A stretch of 64,000 bases of DNA from Caulobacteraceae bacterium (GCA_947476325.1 CANJPZ010000008.1:1-64000); one strand, 5' to 3'; positions 16,342 to 26,403 are shown, counted from the first letter of the stretch. A program made the numbers and translations. The notes: generated from the letters alone by a model not told the origin.

Positions 16342-16479
16342 TCATCTCGCCGGGGCAAGGACCGAGGTCGGCAGCCGCTCGAGGTCGCCCAGCATGTCCT
16401 CCAGCATCATCGAGACCAGAAGCTCGTCTTCGAGCACCAGAATGCGGGTTCCGCTCAGGGGGTTGGTTTCAGCGCTCAT
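16342..16479 (-). pseudogene. Response-regulator receiver-domain fragment
   Basis: A 45-codon frame from ATG 16479 to TGA 16342. It reads RILVLEDELLVSMMLEDMLG, which is the first beta strand, acidic pair (ED) and first helix of a CheY-like receiver, then DLERLPTSVLAPAR and stop. The phospho-accepting Asp and the remaining four-fifths of the domain are missing. No ribosome binding site is evident. It is either a truncated relic or, less likely, a very short expressed peptide. It is divergent from sdhC, so its start lies beside the sdh promoter. Confidence 0.6.
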
Positions 16480-16566
16480 GGTAGCAACTCATCACCCGGA
16501 CCTAACGCAACTTGCATGCCCCGGTTCCGTGACGGTGTGAAGTTAAGCTTTGGCGGGACGGCTTCG

Positions 16567-16619
16567 TTGACAGGGCAGGCGCGCGGCTTAAAAGCAGCGC
16601 CAATGCTTCGGGGCGAAGC
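16567..16619 (+). promoter_or_regulatory. Probable sdh promoter and leader hairpin
   Basis: TTGACA (16567-16572), a 15-base spacer and TTAAAA (16588-16593) form a plausible sigma-70-type promoter. Downstream, GCTTCG-ggg-CGAAGC (16605-16619) can form a hairpin immediately before the AGGAG ribosome binding site of sdhC. The hairpin would sit at the 5' end of the message and could protect it or affect translation. Confidence 0.45.
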
Positions 16620-16634
16620 GTTCAGGAGAACGAC

Positions 16635-17030
16635 ATGGCGGGAGCGCCGGAACGACCTCTTTCACCCCACCTTCAGGTCTGGCGCTGGCATGTAACCATG
16701 GCCAGCTCGATCTTTCACCGGGCCACGGGCGTGGCGCTGTATGTCGGCGCCCTGATCGCCGCCGGGTGGGCGGTAGCCCTGGCCTCAGGCCCGCTGAGCT
16801 ACAACGCCTATATGAATTTTCTCGGCAATCCGCTCGGCAAGCTGGTGATGTTCGGGCTGACGGTGTCGATCTTTTTCCACCTAGCCAATGGCGTCCGGCA
16901 CCTGATCTGGGATGCGGGCAAGGGCTTTGACCTGAAGCTGGCCGATGCGACCGCAGTCGCGGCCTTTGTGTTTTCGATCGTCGCGGCCGTGTTCATCTGG
17001 GTCATCGGCTACATGACGGGGGCGCTCTAG
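16635..17030 (+). CDS. sdhC: Succinate dehydrogenase cytochrome b556 subunit
   Basis: Membrane anchor of complex II, 131 residues with three hydrophobic helices (around 27-48, 64-84 and 105-128). The family signature [12 protein letters not shown] and [14 protein letters not shown] at the N-terminus, and [14 protein letters not shown] with the haem-ligand His in helix 2, are present. AGGAG lies 8 bases before the ATG. It is the first gene of the sdhCDA-fkbM-sdhB operon and abuts sdhD directly. Confidence 0.95.
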   Translation: MAGAPERPLSPHLQVWRWHVTMASSIFHRATGVALYVGALIAAGWAVALASGPLSYNAYMNFLGNPLGKLVMFGLTVSIFFHLANGVRHLIWDAGKGFDLKLADATAVAAFVFSIVAAVFIWVIGYMTGAL

Positions 17031-17423
17031 ATGTCCGGCTTTCAAACCGATCACTCGCGGGCTCGCGGCTTGGGCGCCGCCAAGCACGGGGCCAGCCACT
17101 GGATCGGCGAGCGGGTCGGCGCCATTGCGCTGGCGCCCCTGTCGCTGTGGGCCGTCTATGCGGGCATAGGCCTGGGCCGCGCCGACTATGGAACGGCGGT
17201 CGCCTGGGTCGGCAATCCGCTCAATGCGGTGCTGCTGTTCCTGCTGCTGGTCACTTCGTTCTGGCATATGCACGCCGGCATGCGGGTGATTGTCGAGGAC
17301 TATATCCACAAGACCTTCAGCAAGGTCGCGCTTCTGGTTCTCAATCTGTTTGTCTGTGTGCTGGCAGGCGGTCTTGGCGTCTTTGCCCTGCTCAAGGTCG
17401 CGTTTTCCGGCGGAGCGTTCTGA
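17031..17423 (+). CDS. sdhD: Succinate dehydrogenase hydrophobic membrane anchor subunit
   Basis: The second membrane anchor, 130 residues, with three helices (about 30-50, 61-83 and 96-120). It starts right after the sdhC stop. The segment [20 protein letters not shown] resembles the quinone-site region, and [17 protein letters not shown] carries the haem-ligand His and the conserved DY pair of SdhD. Its stop overlaps the sdhA ATG as TGATG. Confidence 0.93.
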   Translation: MSGFQTDHSRARGLGAAKHGASHWIGERVGAIALAPLSLWAVYAGIGLGRADYGTAVAWVGNPLNAVLLFLLLVTSFWHMHAGMRVIVEDYIHKTFSKVALLVLNLFVCVLAGGLGVFALLKVAFSGGAF

Positions 17424-19213
17424 TGGCGTCCTATGAATTCATCGACCACACCTTTGACGTCGTGGTGGTCGGGGCCGGCGGCTCTGGCCTGCGCGCGGCG
17501 CTGGGCGCGGCGCAGTCGGGGCTGAAGACAGCCTGTATCTCCAAGGTCTTTCCGACACGCAGTCACACCGTGGCGGCCCAGGGCGGCATCTCGGCCAGCC
17601 TGGGCAACATGAGCGAGGATGACTGGCGCTGGCACATGTACGACACCGTCAAGGGTTCGGACTGGCTGGGCGACCAGGACGCCATTGAGTATCTGGTGCG
17701 CAACGCGCCGGCGGCGGTCTATGAGCTGGAACACTGGGGCGTGCCGTTTTCGCGCACCGCCGAGGGCAAGATCTATCAGCGCGCCTTTGGCGGCATGACC
17801 AAGAACTACGGCGAAGGCCCCATTCAGCGCACCTGCGCGGCGGCCGACCGCACGGGCCACGCCATGCTGCACACCATGTACGGCAAGGCCCTGTCCAAAT
17901 CCTGCGAGTTCTTCATCGAGTACTTTGCGCTCGATCTGATCATGGACGACGAAGGCGTCTGCCGCGGCGTCACGGCCTGGAAGCTGGACGACGGCACCCT
18001 GCACCGCTTCCGCGCCCAGACCGTGGTGCTGGCCACCGGCGGCTATGGCCGCGCCTATTTTTCCGCCACCTCGGCCCACACCTGTACGGGCGATGGCAAC
18101 GCCATGGTGCTTCGCGCCGGCCTGCCGCTGCAGGACATGGAGTTCGTACAGTTCCACCCCACGGGGATCTATGGCGCAGGCTGCCTGATCACCGAAGGCG
18201 CGCGGGGCGAAGGCGGTTATCTGACCAATTCCGAAGGCGAGCGGTTCATGGAGCGCTATGCGCCGACCGTGAAGGACCTGGCGTCGCGTGACGTCGTCAG
18301 CCGCGCCATGACCATGGAAATCCGTGACGGGCGCGGCGTGGGGCCGGCCAAGGACCACATCTATCTGCACCTGGATCACCTGGACCCGAAGATCCTGCAC
18401 GAGCGCCTGCCGGGCATTTCCGAGACGGCCAAGATCTTCGCCGGCGTCGATGTGACCAGGGAGCCGATCCCGGTGCTGCCGACCGTGCACTACAACATGG
18501 GCGGCATCCCGACGAACTTCTACGGCGAGGCCGTGACCCGCAAGGGCAAGGATCCGGACGCGGTTGTCCCCGGCCTGATGGCGGTGGGCGAAGCGGCCTG
18601 CGTGTCAGTGCACGGCGCCAATCGCCTGGGCTCTAACAGCCTGATCGACCTGGTGGTGTTCGGCCGCGCGGTCGGCATGCGCTGCGCCGACCAGCTGAAA
18701 GCCGGCGCGACCCAGCCCGAGTTCAAGGACTCGCAGACCGAGGCGCCCCTCGCCCGCTTTGATCGTTTCCGCAATGCGTCGGGCGGCACCAAGACCGCGG
18801 CGCTGCGACTGGAAATGCAAAAGGCCATGCAGGAGGACGCGGCGGTCTATCGCACCGGCCCGACCCTGGCTTCAGGCGTCAAACGCATCGATGCGGTTCG
18901 TGAAAAGGCCGCCGACATCCAGGTCAGCGACCGCGGCATGATCTGGAACACCGATCTGGTCGAGACCCTGGAGTTCGACAATCTGCTGGATCAGGCCACG
19001 GTGACCATCGCCGGCGCGCTGAACCGCGAAGAATCGCGCGGCGCCCAGGCGCGCGAGGACTTCCCCGACCGCGACGACGCCAAGTGGATGAAGCACACCC
19101 TGGCCTGGTGCGACCGCAACACCGGCAAGGTCAAGATCGACTACCGCCCGGTGCACGCCTACACCCTGACCAAGGACATCGAGTACATCAAACCCAAGGC
19201 GCGGGTTTACTGA
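17423..19213 (+). CDS. sdhA: Succinate dehydrogenase flavoprotein subunit
   Basis: Catalytic subunit that oxidises succinate to fumarate, 596 residues. The N-terminal Rossmann motif [20 protein letters not shown] binds [12 protein letters not shown] includes the histidine that covalently holds [39 protein letters not shown] and [19 protein letters not shown] are canonical active-site segments. The start at 17423 overlaps the sdhD stop; the frame upstream of it is only a shadow of sdhD. The next gene is not sdhB but an fkbM-like gene, which is unusual. Confidence 0.97.
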   Translation: MASYEFIDHTFDVVVVGAGGSGLRAALGAAQSGLKTACISKVFPTRSHTVAAQGGISASLGNMSEDDWRWHMYDTVKGSDWLGDQDAIEYLVRNAPAAVYELEHWGVPFSRTAEGKIYQRAFGGMTKNYGEGPIQRTCAAADRTGHAMLHTMYGKALSKSCEFFIEYFALDLIMDDEGVCRGVTAWKLDDGTLHRFRAQTVVLATGGYGRAYFSATSAHTCTGDGNAMVLRAGLPLQDMEFVQFHPTGIYGAGCLITEGARGEGGYLTNSEGERFMERYAPTVKDLASRDVVSRAMTMEIRDGRGVGPAKDHIYLHLDHLDPKILHERLPGISETAKIFAGVDVTREPIPVLPTVHYNMGGIPTNFYGEAVTRKGKDPDAVVPGLMAVGEAACVSVHGANRLGSNSLIDLVVFGRAVGMRCADQLKAGATQPEFKDSQTEAPLARFDRFRNASGGTKTAALRLEMQKAMQEDAAVYRTGPTLASGVKRIDAVREKAADIQVSDRGMIWNTDLVETLEFDNLLDQATVTIAGALNREESRGAQAREDFPDRDDAKWMKHTLAWCDRNTGKVKIDYRPVHAYTLTKDIEYIKPKARVY

Positions 19214-19221
19214 TCCAGCCC

Positions 19222-20022
19222 ATGAGCGGCGATCAACCCTTCGGGACCTTTGCCCCCACCGGCTGGCGCAGGCGCCTGATCGCGTTCGTGCGGGCCACGC
19301 CTGTGCTGCGGCGCGGCTCGTTCCGGCCCAAATGGGCGAAGCTGCTGGGCGCCGGTCCGTTCGATGTCGAGCGCGACGGGGCGAAGATGCGGCTGCATCT
19401 GGACACCAATCCCATCGAGTGGGGCGCGCTGCTGATGCCCGGTTATGAGGGCCCCGAGCGTGCCTTTCTGGCGGCGGGACTCAAGGACGGCGACACCCTG
19501 ATCGATATTGGCGCCAACTTTGGTTTCTACGCCCTGACGCTTGCGCCCAAGGTCGGACCGAGCGGCACAGTCATCGCCATCGAGGCGGACCCCAAGGTGC
19601 AGGCGCGGGTTTCCGAGAACGCCCGCCTGAACGATTTTCCGCAGCTTTCCGTGGTGCTGGCCGCCGCCGGCGATCATGAGGGCGAGGCGCGCTTCAACGC
19701 CAAGCTCAATCCGGCCCATTCGAAGGTCTCGGACGAGGGCGATGTAGTGGTGCCGATGCACACGCTCGAAGGCATCCTGAAGGCCCACAAGGTCAAACGC
19801 ATCGACGCCCTGAAGATCGACATCGAGGGCGGCGAGGACGCTGTGCTGCTGCCGTTTTTCGCTGCGGCGCCGAAAGCCCTCTGGCCGAAGCGGGTGGTGA
19901 TCGAGGACATCTTCATCGACGAAGGCGCCGAGAACTGCGTCAAGCGCATGAAGGCGATCGGCTACCGCGAAGTGGGCCGGGTGCGGATCAATACCTTCCT
20001 TGTTCTTGACGAGGCGGGCTAA
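19222..20022 (+). CDS. FkbM-family methyltransferase inserted in the sdh operon
   Basis: A 266-residue protein with a complete FkbM methyltransferase domain: motif I LIDIGANFGFYALTLAPKVG, GTVIAIEADPKVQARVSEN, then the late motif IDALKIDIEGGEDAVLLPF. It starts 8 bases after the sdhA stop and its TAA overlaps the ATG of a 21-codon ORF that in turn overlaps sdhB, so it is embedded in the operon without a promoter of its own. The N-terminal 60 residues (WRRRLIAFVRATPVLRRGSF) are basic and not part of the fold. The substrate is unknown; a succinate-dehydrogenase-related role is only a possibility. Confidence 0.85.
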   Translation: MSGDQPFGTFAPTGWRRRLIAFVRATPVLRRGSFRPKWAKLLGAGPFDVERDGAKMRLHLDTNPIEWGALLMPGYEGPERAFLAAGLKDGDTLIDIGANFGFYALTLAPKVGPSGTVIAIEADPKVQARVSENARLNDFPQLSVVLAAAGDHEGEARFNAKLNPAHSKVSDEGDVVVPMHTLEGILKAHKVKRIDALKIDIEGGEDAVLLPFFAAAPKALWPKRVVIEDIFIDEGAENCVKRMKAIGYREVGRVRINTFLVLDEAG

Positions 20023-20087
20023 TGTATTTCACACGCAACATCGATTGGTTCGGGGCCTATCGCGCCCCGGTTAAGGCAGGCGACTGA
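20022..20087 (+). CDS. 21-residue ORF coupled between fkbM-like gene and sdhB
   Basis: The ORF starts at an ATG overlapping the upstream stop (TAATG, 20020-20024) and ends in TGA overlapping the sdhB ATG (TGATG, 20085-20089). It encodes a 21-residue peptide that starts [16 protein letters not shown] and ends VKAGD. A double overlap with an exact multiple of three is what a translated coupling ORF would show. The peptide has an aromatic-rich N-terminal half and no membrane helix. It may be a genuine small protein, a coupling leader for sdhB, or a remnant of a larger gene. Confidence 0.5.
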   Translation: MYFTRNIDWFGAYRAPVKAGD

Positions 20088-20869
20088 TGGTCGAACTTAC
20101 GCTCCCCAAGAACTCCAAGGTCGGCAAGGGCAAACACCATCCGGCTCCGGACGGCGCCAAGAAGGTCAAGACCTTCCGCGTCTATCGCTATGACCCCGAG
20201 ACCGGCCAGAACCCGCGCTGGGACACCTATGATGTCGCCGTCGACCAGTGCGGCCCGATGGTGCTGGACGCCATCATCCACATCAAGAACACCATGGACC
20301 CGTCGCTGACCTTCCGCCGCTCGTGCCGCGAAGGGGTGTGCGGCTCGTGCGCCATGAACATCGGCGGGCGCAATACGCTGGCCTGCACCTGCGCGTGGGA
20401 AGATGTGCCGGGCCAGGCCATCCAGATCAGTCCGTTGCCGCACCAGCCGGTGATCAAGGACCTGGTGCCCGATCTGACCCAGTTCTTCGCCCAGTACGCC
20501 GAGATCGAGCCCTGGCTGCACACCGACACGCCCGAGCCCGAGAAGGAGTGGAAGCAGTCGATCGAGGACCGCGCCAAACTGGACGGCCTGTACGAATGCA
20601 TCCTTTGCGCCTGCTGTTCGACCTCGTGCCCCAGCTACTGGTGGAACCCGGAAAAATTCATGGGCCCGGCGGCCCTGCTGCACGCCTATCGCTGGCTGAT
20701 CGATTCGCGGGACGAGGCGACCGGCGAGCGTCTGGATGCGCTGGAAGACCCCTTCAAGCTCTATCGCTGCCACACGATCATGAACTGCGCCCAGGTCTGT
20801 CCCAAGGGCCTGAGCCCGGCCAAAGCCATCGCCGAAATCAAGAAGATGATGGCCGAGCGGCTGCTCTGA
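20087..20869 (+). CDS. sdhB: Succinate dehydrogenase iron-sulfur subunit
   Basis: Carries the [2Fe-2S], [4Fe-4S] and [3Fe-4S] clusters that move electrons from FAD to quinone; 260 residues. The cysteines are all visible: [16 protein letters not shown] with C at LACTC (2Fe-2S), [15 protein letters not shown] (4Fe-4S) and [17 protein letters not shown] (3Fe-4S and 4Fe-4S). Its ATG overlaps the preceding 21-codon ORF, so translation is likely coupled. It is the last sdh gene. Confidence 0.97.
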   Translation: MVELTLPKNSKVGKGKHHPAPDGAKKVKTFRVYRYDPETGQNPRWDTYDVAVDQCGPMVLDAIIHIKNTMDPSLTFRRSCREGVCGSCAMNIGGRNTLACTCAWEDVPGQAIQISPLPHQPVIKDLVPDLTQFFAQYAEIEPWLHTDTPEPEKEWKQSIEDRAKLDGLYECILCACCSTSCPSYWWNPEKFMGPAALLHAYRWLIDSRDEATGERLDALEDPFKLYRCHTIMNCAQVCPKGLSPAKAIAEIKKMMAERLL

Positions 20870-20919
20870 CGGTGGGTGCGACAATCGGCTCTTGCTTGAC
20901 CCCGCGTCATTCCGGATAA

Positions 20920-21249
<330 letters not shown>

Positions 21250-21255
21250 AGGTCC

Positions 21256-22299
21256 TCAGCTGAAGGCCGCTTCCTCGCCGCTGGGCCGTCGGGCGGGCGG
21301 GCCGAAGAAACGCGCCAGGGCGGGCACACGGATGGCCGCCTCGGTTACGCCTACCAGAAGCACCAGCATGAAGGCCGCCTCGGCCAGGGGGCCGAGGGTG
21401 AAGGGCTCGGCGGGCGGCGTGCCGAGGTTGAATGGTTCGGTGAACATGACGATCAGCAGATTGTTGGCCGCGTGGGCGCCGGTCGACAGCTCGATGCCGC
21501 CCATGCGCAGGGTCATGTAGCTGAAGCCCCAGCCCATGACGGCGCGGGCGATGAAGGCGTTGAGATCGAAGTGCTCGGGCTGGAAGTCCCAGTGGATGAT
21601 CGAAAACAGCAGGCCGTTGACCAGAATATAGAGCCAGGCCCAGCGCATCAGGGCCGCCGAGTGGCGCAGTATCCAGCCGCGAAAGGCCAGCTCTTCGACC
21701 CCGGCCGCTAGGATCCAGCCGGGCACCGACAGGATGACGAAAAGGATCGTCAGGGCCGGCGAGTGCGAAATGCTGAAGACCGGCAGGGCCAGTTTCTGGC
21801 CGGTGAACGCAACCTCGATAGCCTGCATCAGGCCCAGCACCGCGCCGTAGAACACCAGGCCCCCGACCAGCTGGCGCCAGCGCCAGTGCGGCGCAGCCGT
21901 GAAGCTGAGGCGCAGGGGCTTGTGATTGAGCAGGCTGCCGATCCAGACAAAGCCGAGCATCATCGCCCCGTTGGTGAGCGCCAGGGCCCAGATCAGGGCC
22001 AGGGCCACCCAGTAGGTTGGCTTGAAGTCGACCTTCTGGATGTCGGCAAAGAACGTCTGGATCCTGGCCGGATCGGTTCCCTGCGCCGCCACAATGAAGA
22101 TCACCGGAATGGCGATGACGATTAGCAGGATGATGACGATGACCAGCCCGCCCACCGCGCCGGCGATGAGGCCCAGCAGCACCCGCCACCAGCTGCGATC
22201 GGCAGGCGTCAGGTCGCCGAGAAAGGGCGATTGATCAACGCCCAGCGCGCGCCAGGACTGCCTTATCTGATCGCGCAGGCCGCCCCGATTTGAGTCCAT
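21256..22299 (-). CDS. CPBP-family intramembrane metalloprotease-like protein
   Basis: A 347-residue polytopic membrane protein. The C-terminal half has the CPBP (Rce1-like) motifs: AAGVEELAFRGWILRH (the EExxxR motif), NGLLFSIIHWDF and TGAHAANNLL with conserved His. The N-terminal third has two more helices (LLGLIAGAVGGLVIVIILLI). The ATG at 22299 (MDSNRGG) is chosen over one eight codons upstream because it leaves room for the promoter shared with rsmD. It is convergent with the ferredoxin gene, ending 7 bases away. The substrate is unknown. Confidence 0.82.
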   Translation of the reverse strand: MDSNRGGLRDQIRQSWRALGVDQSPFLGDLTPADRSWWRVLLGLIAGAVGGLVIVIILLIVIAIPVIFIVAAQGTDPARIQTFFADIQKVDFKPTYWVALALIWALALTNGAMMLGFVWIGSLLNHKPLRLSFTAAPHWRWRQLVGGLVFYGAVLGLMQAIEVAFTGQKLALPVFSISHSPALTILFVILSVPGWILAAGVEELAFRGWILRHSAALMRWAWLYILVNGLLFSIIHWDFQPEHFDLNAFIARAVMGWGFSYMTLRMGGIELSTGAHAANNLLIVMFTEPFNLGTPPAEPFTLGPLAEAAFMLVLLVGVTEAAIRVPALARFFGPPARRPSGEEAAFS

Positions 22300-22342
22300 G
22301 GCCTTTCTTCGGCTAAGCCGCACGCAAGGGAAAGAGCTTCAC

Positions 22343-22906
22343 ATGCGGATTGTCTCGGGAAAACACAAAGGACGCGCGATCGTGGCGCCGGAGGGACAGG
22401 TGGCGCGGCCCACCTCGGACCGCGCGCGACAGGCCGTGTTCAACATTCTGGAGCACGCCGCCTGGGCCTCGCCACTGGCCGGGGCGCGGGTCATCGACCT
22501 GTTTGCGGGATCGGGCGCGCTGGGCCTGGAGGCGCTATCGCGGGGCGCTGCCTGGTGCCTGTTTGTCGAGACGGATGCGGCCTCGCGCGGAGCGATCCGC
22601 GACAATGTGGAGGCTTTGGGCCTGTTCGGCGTAACCCGCATCCACCGGCGCGATGCGACCGACCTGGGCGCCAAGCCGGCCGGCGATGGCGCGCCTTTCG
22701 ACCTCGCCTTCCTCGATCCACCCTATGGCAAGGGCCTGGGCGAACAGGCTCTGGCGGGCCTGTTGTCCGGTGGCTGGCTGGCGCCTGGCGCCCTCGTGGT
22801 GTTCGAGCGGGGCTCGGACGAGGCCGATCCGGTGACGCCCGATTATGAGGTGCTGGATCAGCGGACCTATGGGGCGGCAAAGGTGTTCTTTCTGAAGGCG
22901 CCCTGA
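22343..22906 (+). CDS. rsmD: 16S rRNA (guanine966-N2)-methyltransferase
   Basis: Methylates G966 of 16S rRNA in the assembled small subunit. The 187-residue protein starts MRIVSGKHKGRAIVAPEG, the classical RsmD N-terminus, and has VIDLFAGSGALGLEALSRGA (SAM-binding motif I) and AFLDPPYGKGL (catalytic motif IV, DPPY). An AAAGAG sequence lies 10 bases before the ATG. It is divergent from the CPBP gene and convergent with mutL. Confidence 0.95.
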   Translation: MRIVSGKHKGRAIVAPEGQVARPTSDRARQAVFNILEHAAWASPLAGARVIDLFAGSGALGLEALSRGAAWCLFVETDAASRGAIRDNVEALGLFGVTRIHRRDATDLGAKPAGDGAPFDLAFLDPPYGKGLGEQALAGLLSGGWLAPGALVVFERGSDEADPVTPDYEVLDQRTYGAAKVFFLKAP

Positions 22907-22918
22907 GCCGGCGTGATC

Positions 22919-24727
22919 TCAGCGCCGCCCGAAAAGCCGTTCGATATCAGCCAGCTTCAGTTCCACATAGGTCGGCCGGCCGTGGTTGCACTGGCCCGAA
23001 TGGGGCGTGCCCTCCATCTGGCGCAGCAGGGCGTTCATCTCGTCGGCCGACAGCCGGCGGCCTGCGCGGACCGAGCCGTGGCAGGCCATGGTCGAACAGA
23101 CCGCCTCTATACGTTCCTTCAGCGCCAGGGGCGCATCGTTCTCAGCCAGGTCGTCAGCGATGTCGCGGATCAGGCCGGCGGCGTCAGTTCGGCCCAGCAG
23201 GGCAGGCGTCTCGCGCACCAGAACCGCGCCGGGACCGAAGGGCTCGATGATCAGGCCAAAAGCGGCCAGGTCGCCGGCGCGGGCGATGACGCGCTCGGCC
23301 TCGGCGGGATCCAGGTCGACCACCTCGGGCATCAGCAAGGCCTGGCGGGCGACGCCGCCGGCCTCCATCTCGGCCTTCATGCGCTCATAGACCAGGCGCT
23401 CATGGGCGGCGTGCTGGTCGACGACGATCATGCCGTCACGGGTCTGGGCGACGATGTAGGTCTCGTGCAGCTGGGCGCGCGCGGCGCCGAGCGGAAAGTC
23501 GATCAGCTCGGGTGCTGCGGCATAGGTCGCCGGTTCGGGCGCTTCGTAACGGGCCGAGCGTTCGGAGACGCCGGGCAGGTCGAAGCTGGCCGGGCTTTGT
23601 GGACGCGGCGCCCAGCCGCCGGCGTTCCAGGCGGAAAAGCCGGCAGGATTTGGCCCCTGTTCGGGCCGGAACCCTGACAGGGCGGCGCTGGCGGCGGTGG
23701 TCGAGGCTCGGTGGCCGGCCCCGGCCAGGGCGTGCTTGAGCGCGCCAACGATCAGGCCGCGCACCAGGGCCGGGTCGCGGAACCGCACCTCGGCCTTGGC
23801 CGGGTGGACGTTGACGTCGACGAAGCGCGGATCAAGATCCAGGTAGAGCGCCGCGACGGGGTGTCGGTCTCGAGCCAGGAAGTCGGCATAGGCGCCGCGC
23901 AGGGCGCCCTGCAGCAGCCGGTCGCGCACCGGGCGGCCGTTGACGAACAGGAACTGGTGGGCGGCGTTTCCGCGGTTGTAGGTCGGCAGGCCGACGAAAC
24001 CGGACAGGCTGATGCCGTCGCGCTCGGTATCGATGGCGAGGGCGTTGTCCTGAAACTCACGGCCCAGCACCGCCGCCAGGCGCGCCAGGCGCCCCGCCGG
24101 TCCCGGCTGTTCGGCCGCCAGCCGCAAGACCTTGCGCCCGTCGATGTCCAGAGCGACGGAGACCGCCTCCTTCGCCATGGCCTGGCGCTTGATTTCCTCG
24201 GCGATGGCCATGGATTCGGCTCGCTCGGACTTCATGAACTTCAGGCGCGCGGGGGTTGCATAGAACAGGTCGCGCACCTCGACGCGGGCCCCGTGCGGCC
24301 CGGCGAAGGCCGCCGGTTGAGCCTGGCCCATGTCGCCGCCATCAACGGCAAGGGAAAAGGCGTCCGAGCCCATGGTCCGGCTGGTCAGGGTCAGCCGCGC
24401 CACCGAGCCGATCGAGGGCAGGGCCTCGCCCCGGAACCCCAGGGTCGAGATGTGCATCAGGTCCCAGTCGCCGGCCGCGTCAGGCGAAAGCTTGGAGGTC
24501 GCGTGGCGCTCCAGCGCCAGGGGCAGCTCATCGCGGCTGATGCCGCCGCCGTCGTCGGCGACCAGGATGCGGGCCAGGCCGCCCTGTTCGATCTGCACCT
24601 CGATCCGGCGGGCGCCGGCGTCCAGGGCGTTCTCGACCAGTTCCTTCACGGCGCTGGCCGGCCGCTCGACGACCTCGCCGGCGGCGATGCGGTTGACCGT
24701 GGACGAGGGAAGGCGGCGGATGGGCAT
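22919..24727 (-). CDS. mutL: DNA mismatch repair protein MutL
   Basis: 602 residues. The N-terminal GHKL ATPase is complete: [31 protein letters not shown] (motif I), VADDGGGI (motif II) and [15 protein letters not shown] (motif III). A low-complexity linker separates it from the C-terminal dimerisation domain, where [20 protein letters not shown] and [11 protein letters not shown] are characteristic. DQHAAHER could bind metal, although the endonuclease motif DQHAxxExxxxE appears only in part. The ATG at 24727 is fixed by the family N-terminus; the frame continues upstream but reads into the TraB gene region. Confidence 0.97.
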   Translation of the reverse strand: MPIRRLPSSTVNRIAAGEVVERPASAVKELVENALDAGARRIEVQIEQGGLARILVADDGGGISRDELPLALERHATSKLSPDAAGDWDLMHISTLGFRGEALPSIGSVARLTLTSRTMGSDAFSLAVDGGDMGQAQPAAFAGPHGARVEVRDLFYATPARLKFMKSERAESMAIAEEIKRQAMAKEAVSVALDIDGRKVLRLAAEQPGPAGRLARLAAVLGREFQDNALAIDTERDGISLSGFVGLPTYNRGNAAHQFLFVNGRPVRDRLLQGALRGAYADFLARDRHPVAALYLDLDPRFVDVNVHPAKAEVRFRDPALVRGLIVGALKHALAGAGHRASTTAASAALSGFRPEQGPNPAGFSAWNAGGWAPRPQSPASFDLPGVSERSARYEAPEPATYAAAPELIDFPLGAARAQLHETYIVAQTRDGMIVVDQHAAHERLVYERMKAEMEAGGVARQALLMPEVVDLDPAEAERVIARAGDLAAFGLIIEPFGPGAVLVRETPALLGRTDAAGLIRDIADDLAENDAPLALKERIEAVCSTMACHGSVRAGRRLSADEMNALLRQMEGTPHSGQCNHGRPTYVELKLADIERLFGRR

Positions 24728-24734
24728 TGTCGTC

Positions 24735-24740
24735 AATATA
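24735..24740 (-). promoter_or_regulatory. -10 box of likely leaderless mutL transcript
   Basis: TATATT on the minus strand lies exactly 7 bases before the mutL ATG, with no ribosome binding site between. The adjacent divergent TraB/GumN gene shows TATATG around 24772, so the 50 bp between the two genes probably hold back-to-back promoters. Confidence 0.5.
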
Positions 24741-24773
24741 GGACGGATTCTGGCGCGCCGCGGCAAATCATAT

Positions 24774-25847
24774 ATGTCTCGTCGCATGGGCCGCATGATT
24801 CCCCTTCTCGCGACCACGGCGGCCGTTCTGTTGCTGGGTCTGGGCGCGTCAGCCCAGCCGGCTGAAGCGCCGGCAAATCCGCCAGGGCCGGCGGCGGCTG
24901 AGGCGCCGGCGGAAGACGTCACCCTGGTCGATGCCCTGATCGTGCGGGCCGCGCGACCGGGTCCGGCGTTCTGGAAGGTCTCTGACGGCGATTCGACCGT
25001 CTGGGTCATGGGCGTTCCGGGCGCCCTGCCCAAGGGCTTGAACTGGAAGCACGAAGAGCTGCGGGCTCACCTGCGCAACGCCAATGTGCTGATCGTTGGG
25101 ACCGGCGGCTACACCTTCAACATCGCCGATATCATCCGGCTGATGTTCTCGGCCAACCGGTTCAAGGCCGACAAGCCGCTGAACCAGGTCCTGCCGCCCG
25201 AACTGATGACGCGGTTTGAGACGGCCCGCAAAAACCTCGATGTCCCGGACCGTATTCTGGAATTGAAGCCGGGCTTTGCGGGCATCTTCCTGGCCGGGTC
25301 ATTCCAGCGCTCGCTTAAGATGGACCAGGGCCAGCCCGAGCGGTCGATCACCCGCGACGCCTTCCTGAGAGTGCGCACCGACCGGGTCGGTCGCAGCAAT
25401 ATCGTCGATGTGCTCAGCATCTTCGAGGAGATGCCGCCAGCCATGGCCCAGACCTGCGTCGAGGACGCCCTTCGTCAGATCGAGGCGGGCAGCGTGCCGT
25501 TGCTGGACTCGGCGCGCGGCTGGACGACGGGCGACCTGCGGCTGACAATCACCGCCGAGCGGGGTCTGGACCGGTGCATCGAGAGCGACCCGGCGGTCAA
25601 GACCGAGACCGACCGCAATCTGGCCGAGGTGACGGCGGCGATCCTCGAGGCGCTGAAAAAGCCGGGCAAGTCGGTCGCCGTGGTCGATCTGCGTCCCCTG
25701 CTGCTCAGGGACGGGATCATCGTGCGGCTAATGGCGCAGCCGGGCGTCAAGGTGACGACCCCCGACGTGCCGGGCATGGAAGACGAGATCGGGGCCGAGG
25801 CCGCCGAGCCGGAAAAAGCGCCCGAGGCTACAGCCCCGGCAATTTGA
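24774..25847 (+). CDS. TraB/GumN-family secreted protein
   Basis: A 357-residue protein with a signal peptide ([20 protein letters not shown], cleavage near AQPAEA) and the TraB/GumN fold. The first motif, [18 protein letters not shown], replaces the usual LxGTxH, so the conserved glycine-histidine pair thought important in the family is altered. The later part has [20 protein letters not shown]. The start is either 24774 or 24786; a TATATG box next to 24774 would favour the second as a leaderless start. Its 3' end overlaps that of the convergent BamF-like gene by 20 bases. Function is unknown. Confidence 0.72.
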   Translation: MSRRMGRMIPLLATTAAVLLLGLGASAQPAEAPANPPGPAAAEAPAEDVTLVDALIVRAARPGPAFWKVSDGDSTVWVMGVPGALPKGLNWKHEELRAHLRNANVLIVGTGGYTFNIADIIRLMFSANRFKADKPLNQVLPPELMTRFETARKNLDVPDRILELKPGFAGIFLAGSFQRSLKMDQGQPERSITRDAFLRVRTDRVGRSNIVDVLSIFEEMPPAMAQTCVEDALRQIEAGSVPLLDSARGWTTGDLRLTITAERGLDRCIESDPAVKTETDRNLAEVTAAILEALKKPGKSVAVVDLRPLLLRDGIIVRLMAQPGVKVTTPDVPGMEDEIGAEAAEPEKAPEATAPAI

Positions 25848-26403
25848 ACAGGCGGCGCTGCTGGGTAGAGGCCTTGCTCTGCGCCTTGACGATCGTCACG
25901 TTCTGACCGCCGGTCAGGCTGGCCAGGCGGGTCGCCTCGGCTGCCGGGTCAATCGGGGTTGACGTATTGTCGTCGCGCGCCGTGGCGACGGTGGAATCGC
26001 CCTGCTTCCAGAACATCACCAGATCGGCGAAGGCCTTGGATTTGTGAGCCAGGTCGCCCTGTTCGTCGTCTACGACGGCCTTGATCACGGCGCTGGCCTC
26101 GAGGCCACCGGCCCGGGCCACCAGCGAGCGTTCGCCGGCGGTGGCGGTGGGATCGGCGCGGACGGGGTTCAGGGCCGAACGGGCGGCCGCTTCCGGATCC
26201 AGTTCCTGCGGGCGCGGCTCACCGGGCGAGGGCGGACGCAGGGCGTACTCGGGCGGAATCTCCAGCGGCGCGCGCTGCACGACGCGGAAGTCATCCGGAA
26301 CCTGGGCCGCAAGGCCCTGTTGCCGCTTCGACTGACAGGCCGTAGCGCCCGCGGCCACAAAGATCAGCAGGCCGGCGACGGACAGGCGTTGGATAGGCGT
26401 CAA
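25828..26403 (-). CDS. DUF3035 lipoprotein, BamF-like
   Basis: A 191-residue lipoprotein. The signal peptide ends in a lipobox GATAC|Q (Cys at about 23). The conserved DUF3035 stretch follows: DDFRVVQRAPLEIPPEYALR with PPSPGEPRPQELDPEAAARS. In Caulobacter a lipoprotein of this type was reported as the BamF subunit of the outer-membrane beta-barrel assembly machine; I recall this from the literature and cannot verify orthology here. Neighbouring lspA, the lipoprotein signal peptidase in the same direction, fits an envelope-biogenesis cluster. Confidence 0.75.
   Translation of the reverse strand: MTPIQRLSVAGLLIFVAAGATACQSKRQQGLAAQVPDDFRVVQRAPLEIPPEYALRPPSPGEPRPQELDPEAAARSALNPVRADPTATAGERSLVARAGGLEASAVIKAVVDDEQGDLAHKSKAFADLVMFWKQGDSTVATARDDNTSTPIDPAAEATRLASLTGGQNVTIVKAQSKASTQQRRLFKLPGL

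Noticed and set aside
16541-16547. TTAA near the sdh promoter as a possible CtrA half-site
   Set aside because: A full CtrA box needs TTAA-N7-TTAA; the partner is absent and the single word is too short.
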